Positions 62,459-64,000 of a stretch of DNA of 64,000 nt are shown here, piece by piece. Within the stretch, counting starts at the first letter, position 1, and each line of letters starts with the position of its first letter. The notes under the pieces were generated by a model, which was not told where the DNA came from, searched no databases, and was given only the letters and a program-made list of their open reading frames with translations. This stretch comes from Enterococcus caccae ATCC BAA-1240 (GTDB lineage: Bacteria > Bacillota > Bacilli > Lactobacillales > Enterococcaceae): positions 248,001-312,000 of the forward strand of contig NZ_KE136475.1 in NCBI RefSeq assembly GCF_000407145.1, written 5' to 3'. Both the position numbers and the translations under genes were made by a program.

Positions 62459-62858
62459 GAAAAAAATAACGCTACTATTTGTCTTATTATTTGTCTTATC
62501 TTTTTTTATCTATAAAAATATTATTGTAGAAACAAGTGCTGCTGGATTTGAGGAACCTACGATTGAAGAACTAACTAAACAAATCGAAGAGAAAGAAACC
62601 GTGTTGATCTATTATTCAGCACAAGAGTGTCTAGCCTGTCAGATATTCACGCCAATCTTAAAAGACAAGACAAGCGCTTTGAATATACCTGTTTATCAAA
62701 TAGACGCAGCCAATACTAAGAATTTAACATTTGTAAGTAAATATAACTTGATGGTTACACCAACACTAGTACTATTTAAAGAGGGAAAAATAACGAGGCA
62801 AGAAGGTGCACTTGAAAAAGATGAATTAGAAAAGTTATTGGTAGAATGGGATGTATAA
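62445..62858 (+). CDS. Membrane-anchored thioredoxin-like protein 1 (CLAC)
   Basis: This 137-aa protein has an N-terminal anchor (ITLLFVLLFVLSFFIYKNII) and an extracytoplasmic thioredoxin fold with active site QECLACQIF and cis-proline VTPTLVLF. GTG 62445 fits AAGG at 62433-62436; the gene overlaps the transporter gene by 14 bp. It is similar in role to bacteriocin accessory (Bta-like) proteins. It probably introduces or isomerises the disulfide in the exported two-Cys peptides (inference). Confidence 0.87.
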   Translation: MKMDKKKITLLFVLLFVLSFFIYKNIIVETSAAGFEEPTIEELTKQIEEKETVLIYYSAQECLACQIFTPILKDKTSALNIPVYQIDAANTKNLTFVSKYNLMVTPTLVLFKEGKITRQEGALEKDELEKLLVEWDV

Positions 62859-62874
62859 AGGAGTTTGAACAAAA

Positions 62875-63387
62875 ATGAAAAAATATTGGTATGTAATAAC
62901 TTCAGTAATCGCTGTTTTAGGATGTTTCTTATACCAGTTTGGTATCCGGGCAGAGTTAGCGACTCAAAAAGAAAAATTGATAGCAGAACAAAAAAAATAT
63001 CCAGAAATTTATGACGTACTAAATTCGATGACCATAGAAAATTTTGAAAACGAAGTGAGTGAAAAGAAAGAGTTGATTGTATATGTAGGTAGACCAACTT
63101 GTCAGGATTGTACTGAATTTGAACCCAAACTAATAGAAATGCTGAAAAAATACGAGTTGCAAGATAAAGTAGAGTATTTAAATGTAGCACAAATTCGAAA
63201 GGATGAGAGGGATTGGGAAAATTTCAAAGCAAAATATCACGTTGAATATACACCGGCTATTGTGAATTTTAAAGAAGGTAAACTTGTTACAATGGTAAAC
63301 TGGACCCCAGAGAAAGGCACTGAGATGGAACAATTTGACAATTATCTGAATAATCTAAAGAAACAGTTGCTTGTTTCTCATATCTAA
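62875..63387 (+). CDS. Membrane-anchored thioredoxin-like protein 2 (CQDC)
   Basis: This 170-aa protein has an N-terminal anchor (YWYVITSVIAVLGCFLYQFG), a helical linker and a thioredoxin domain with RPTCQDCTEFEPKL and cis-proline VEYTPAIVNF. It differs from its neighbour in active-site dipeptide (Gln-Asp instead of Leu-Ala), so the two may form an oxidase/isomerase or oxidase/recycling pair. AAAGGAGTTTG precedes the ATG. It is the last gene of the operon. Confidence 0.87.
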   Translation: MKKYWYVITSVIAVLGCFLYQFGIRAELATQKEKLIAEQKKYPEIYDVLNSMTIENFENEVSEKKELIVYVGRPTCQDCTEFEPKLIEMLKKYELQDKVEYLNVAQIRKDERDWENFKAKYHVEYTPAIVNFKEGKLVTMVNWTPEKGTEMEQFDNYLNNLKKQLLVSHI

Positions 63388-63428
63388 TTTGTATTATAAA
63401 AGAATTATGTCCCTTTTACTTTATGCTT

Positions 63429-63456
63429 AAAGAGAACATGGTTCTTTTTTTTATTT
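63429..63456 (+). terminator. Terminator of the second peptide operon
   Basis: AAGAGAAC, loop ATG, GTTCTTTT, then T-rich DNA. The rest of 63457-63710 holds a possible promoter (TATAAT at 63667) for the next gene and no coding sequence that I can support. Confidence 0.75.
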
Positions 63457-63710
63457 TTTTAAGACGATTTGTACTTCTTGTTACTTTAAAATAAAAGAGC
63501 AGGTATAATAAAGTTACGGACGGATTATACTGATTATGATTGTGTATCAAGATATATATAGGGAAAAGGGTTGACAGAAGTAAAGTATAAGAGCAGGAAT
63601 GGCAACGTGTTCCATCAATATGAAAAGAGAGGGATTAGATTTTAAGAAACTACGGATAAGTTAACCTATAATAACATATAAAAAATAACCGAAACAAATG
63701 GAGGGACTAA

Positions 63711-64000
63711 ATGACAATCCAAATAGAAAGAGTAGCAACAACTCATCCAGATTTATTCTCTTTAATCCAAGAATTAAATGATTTCTTTAATAAAGAATGG
63801 GGACTCGAAGTTGCTGAAGGCTATCAAAATCATCATAATCTAGCTGAAATGGTATGCGCAGTTGTGGCTTACGAGGATCAGGTTGCAGTTGGATGTGGCT
63901 GTTGGAAACTTCTAGATGAGCAAACGCCAGAAATAAAACGAATGTATGTCAAAGAAGCGAGTAGGGGGAACGGCGCTGCTGGAAAAATTATCCAAGCGTT
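63711..64000 (+). CDS. GNAT-family acetyltransferase, 3' truncated by window edge
   Basis: ATG 63711 follows TGGAGGGACTAA. The 96 visible residues read MTIQIERVATTHPDLFSLIQ, then EWGLEVAEGYQNHHNL and IKRMYVKEASRGNGAAGKII, where R-G-N-G-A-A-G is the acetyl-CoA loop of GNAT enzymes. The C-terminus is beyond the window. The substrate is unknown. The separate promoter and terminator suggest it does not belong to the peptide locus. Confidence 0.85.
   Translation, partial: MTIQIERVATTHPDLFSLIQELNDFFNKEWGLEVAEGYQNHHNLAEMVCAVVAYEDQVAVGCGCWKLLDEQTPEIKRMYVKEASRGNGAAGKIIQA

Overview
The window is low-GC Firmicute DNA and almost certainly an Enterococcus chromosome. The evidence is the housekeeping gene order (yhaN-yhaM, prsA, ytxH-hit, ecsAB, dat, ytmP-trmB, pepA, ytpR, htrA-rlmH, truA), strong AGGAGG ribosome sites, and an accessory region carrying a cytolysin-type lanthipeptide locus. 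The species cannot be fixed from the sequence alone. All family assignments are by eye, without database searches.

Layout. (1) 1-16.3 kb is conserved core: a partial YhaN-like ATPase, the YhaM exoribonuclease, the foldase PrsA, EcsAB, D-amino acid aminotransferase, TrmB, PepA, HtrA and RlmH. Six DnaA boxes lie in the htrA-rlmH gap. (2) 16.6-20.6 kb is a complete agr-type quorum-sensing locus. agrC-agrA run leftward; an unknown gene, agrB and a 39-codon agrD run rightward. A divergent tRNA-Cys gene sits between agrB and agrD. (3) 20.6-21.2 kb is a decayed IS1182-type transposase. (4) 21.4-30.6 kb is a class II, two-peptide lanthipeptide locus resembling enterococcal cytolysin. It encodes LanM, LanT with a C39 peptidase, a subtilisin-like LanP, five precursors in the order small-large-large-large-small, and an M50-type membrane protein that may give immunity. 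An ACAGTTTTGAT-type motif is shared by the agr promoters and the lanM upstream region, which suggests the agr response regulator controls the toxin. (5) 30.6-38.3 kb is accessory, partly decayed DNA with pseudogenes, lipoproteins and a secreted orphan. (6) 38.3-53.4 kb is ordinary chromosome: DinB-like protein, an ArsR-controlled ABC exporter, truA, ROK kinase, esterase, a HTH-PTS IIB fusion, PAP2 phosphatase, purine permease, MarR/Old Yellow Enzyme and GNAT. (7) 53.6-63.4 kb is a second, apparently undescribed peptide system. It has two very short cationic peptides, each with two cysteines around an Asn-Gly turn, a small membrane protein, an AgrC/AgrA-type two-component system, a Cys-less thioredoxin-like lipoprotein, a MacAB-type exporter, a C39-peptidase ABC transporter and two membrane-anchored thioredoxin-like proteins with CxxC. 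I infer secreted, disulfide-closed beta-hairpin bacteriocins or signals.

The two peptide systems use paralogous histidine kinase/LytTR regulator pairs but very different maturation chemistry: lanthionine rings versus disulfides. A family of about 100-120 bp intergenic elements, each ending in a hairpin, recurs around 10.4, 13.9, 38.2 and 49.2 kb. The 38.2 kb copy has its own promoter and may encode a small RNA.
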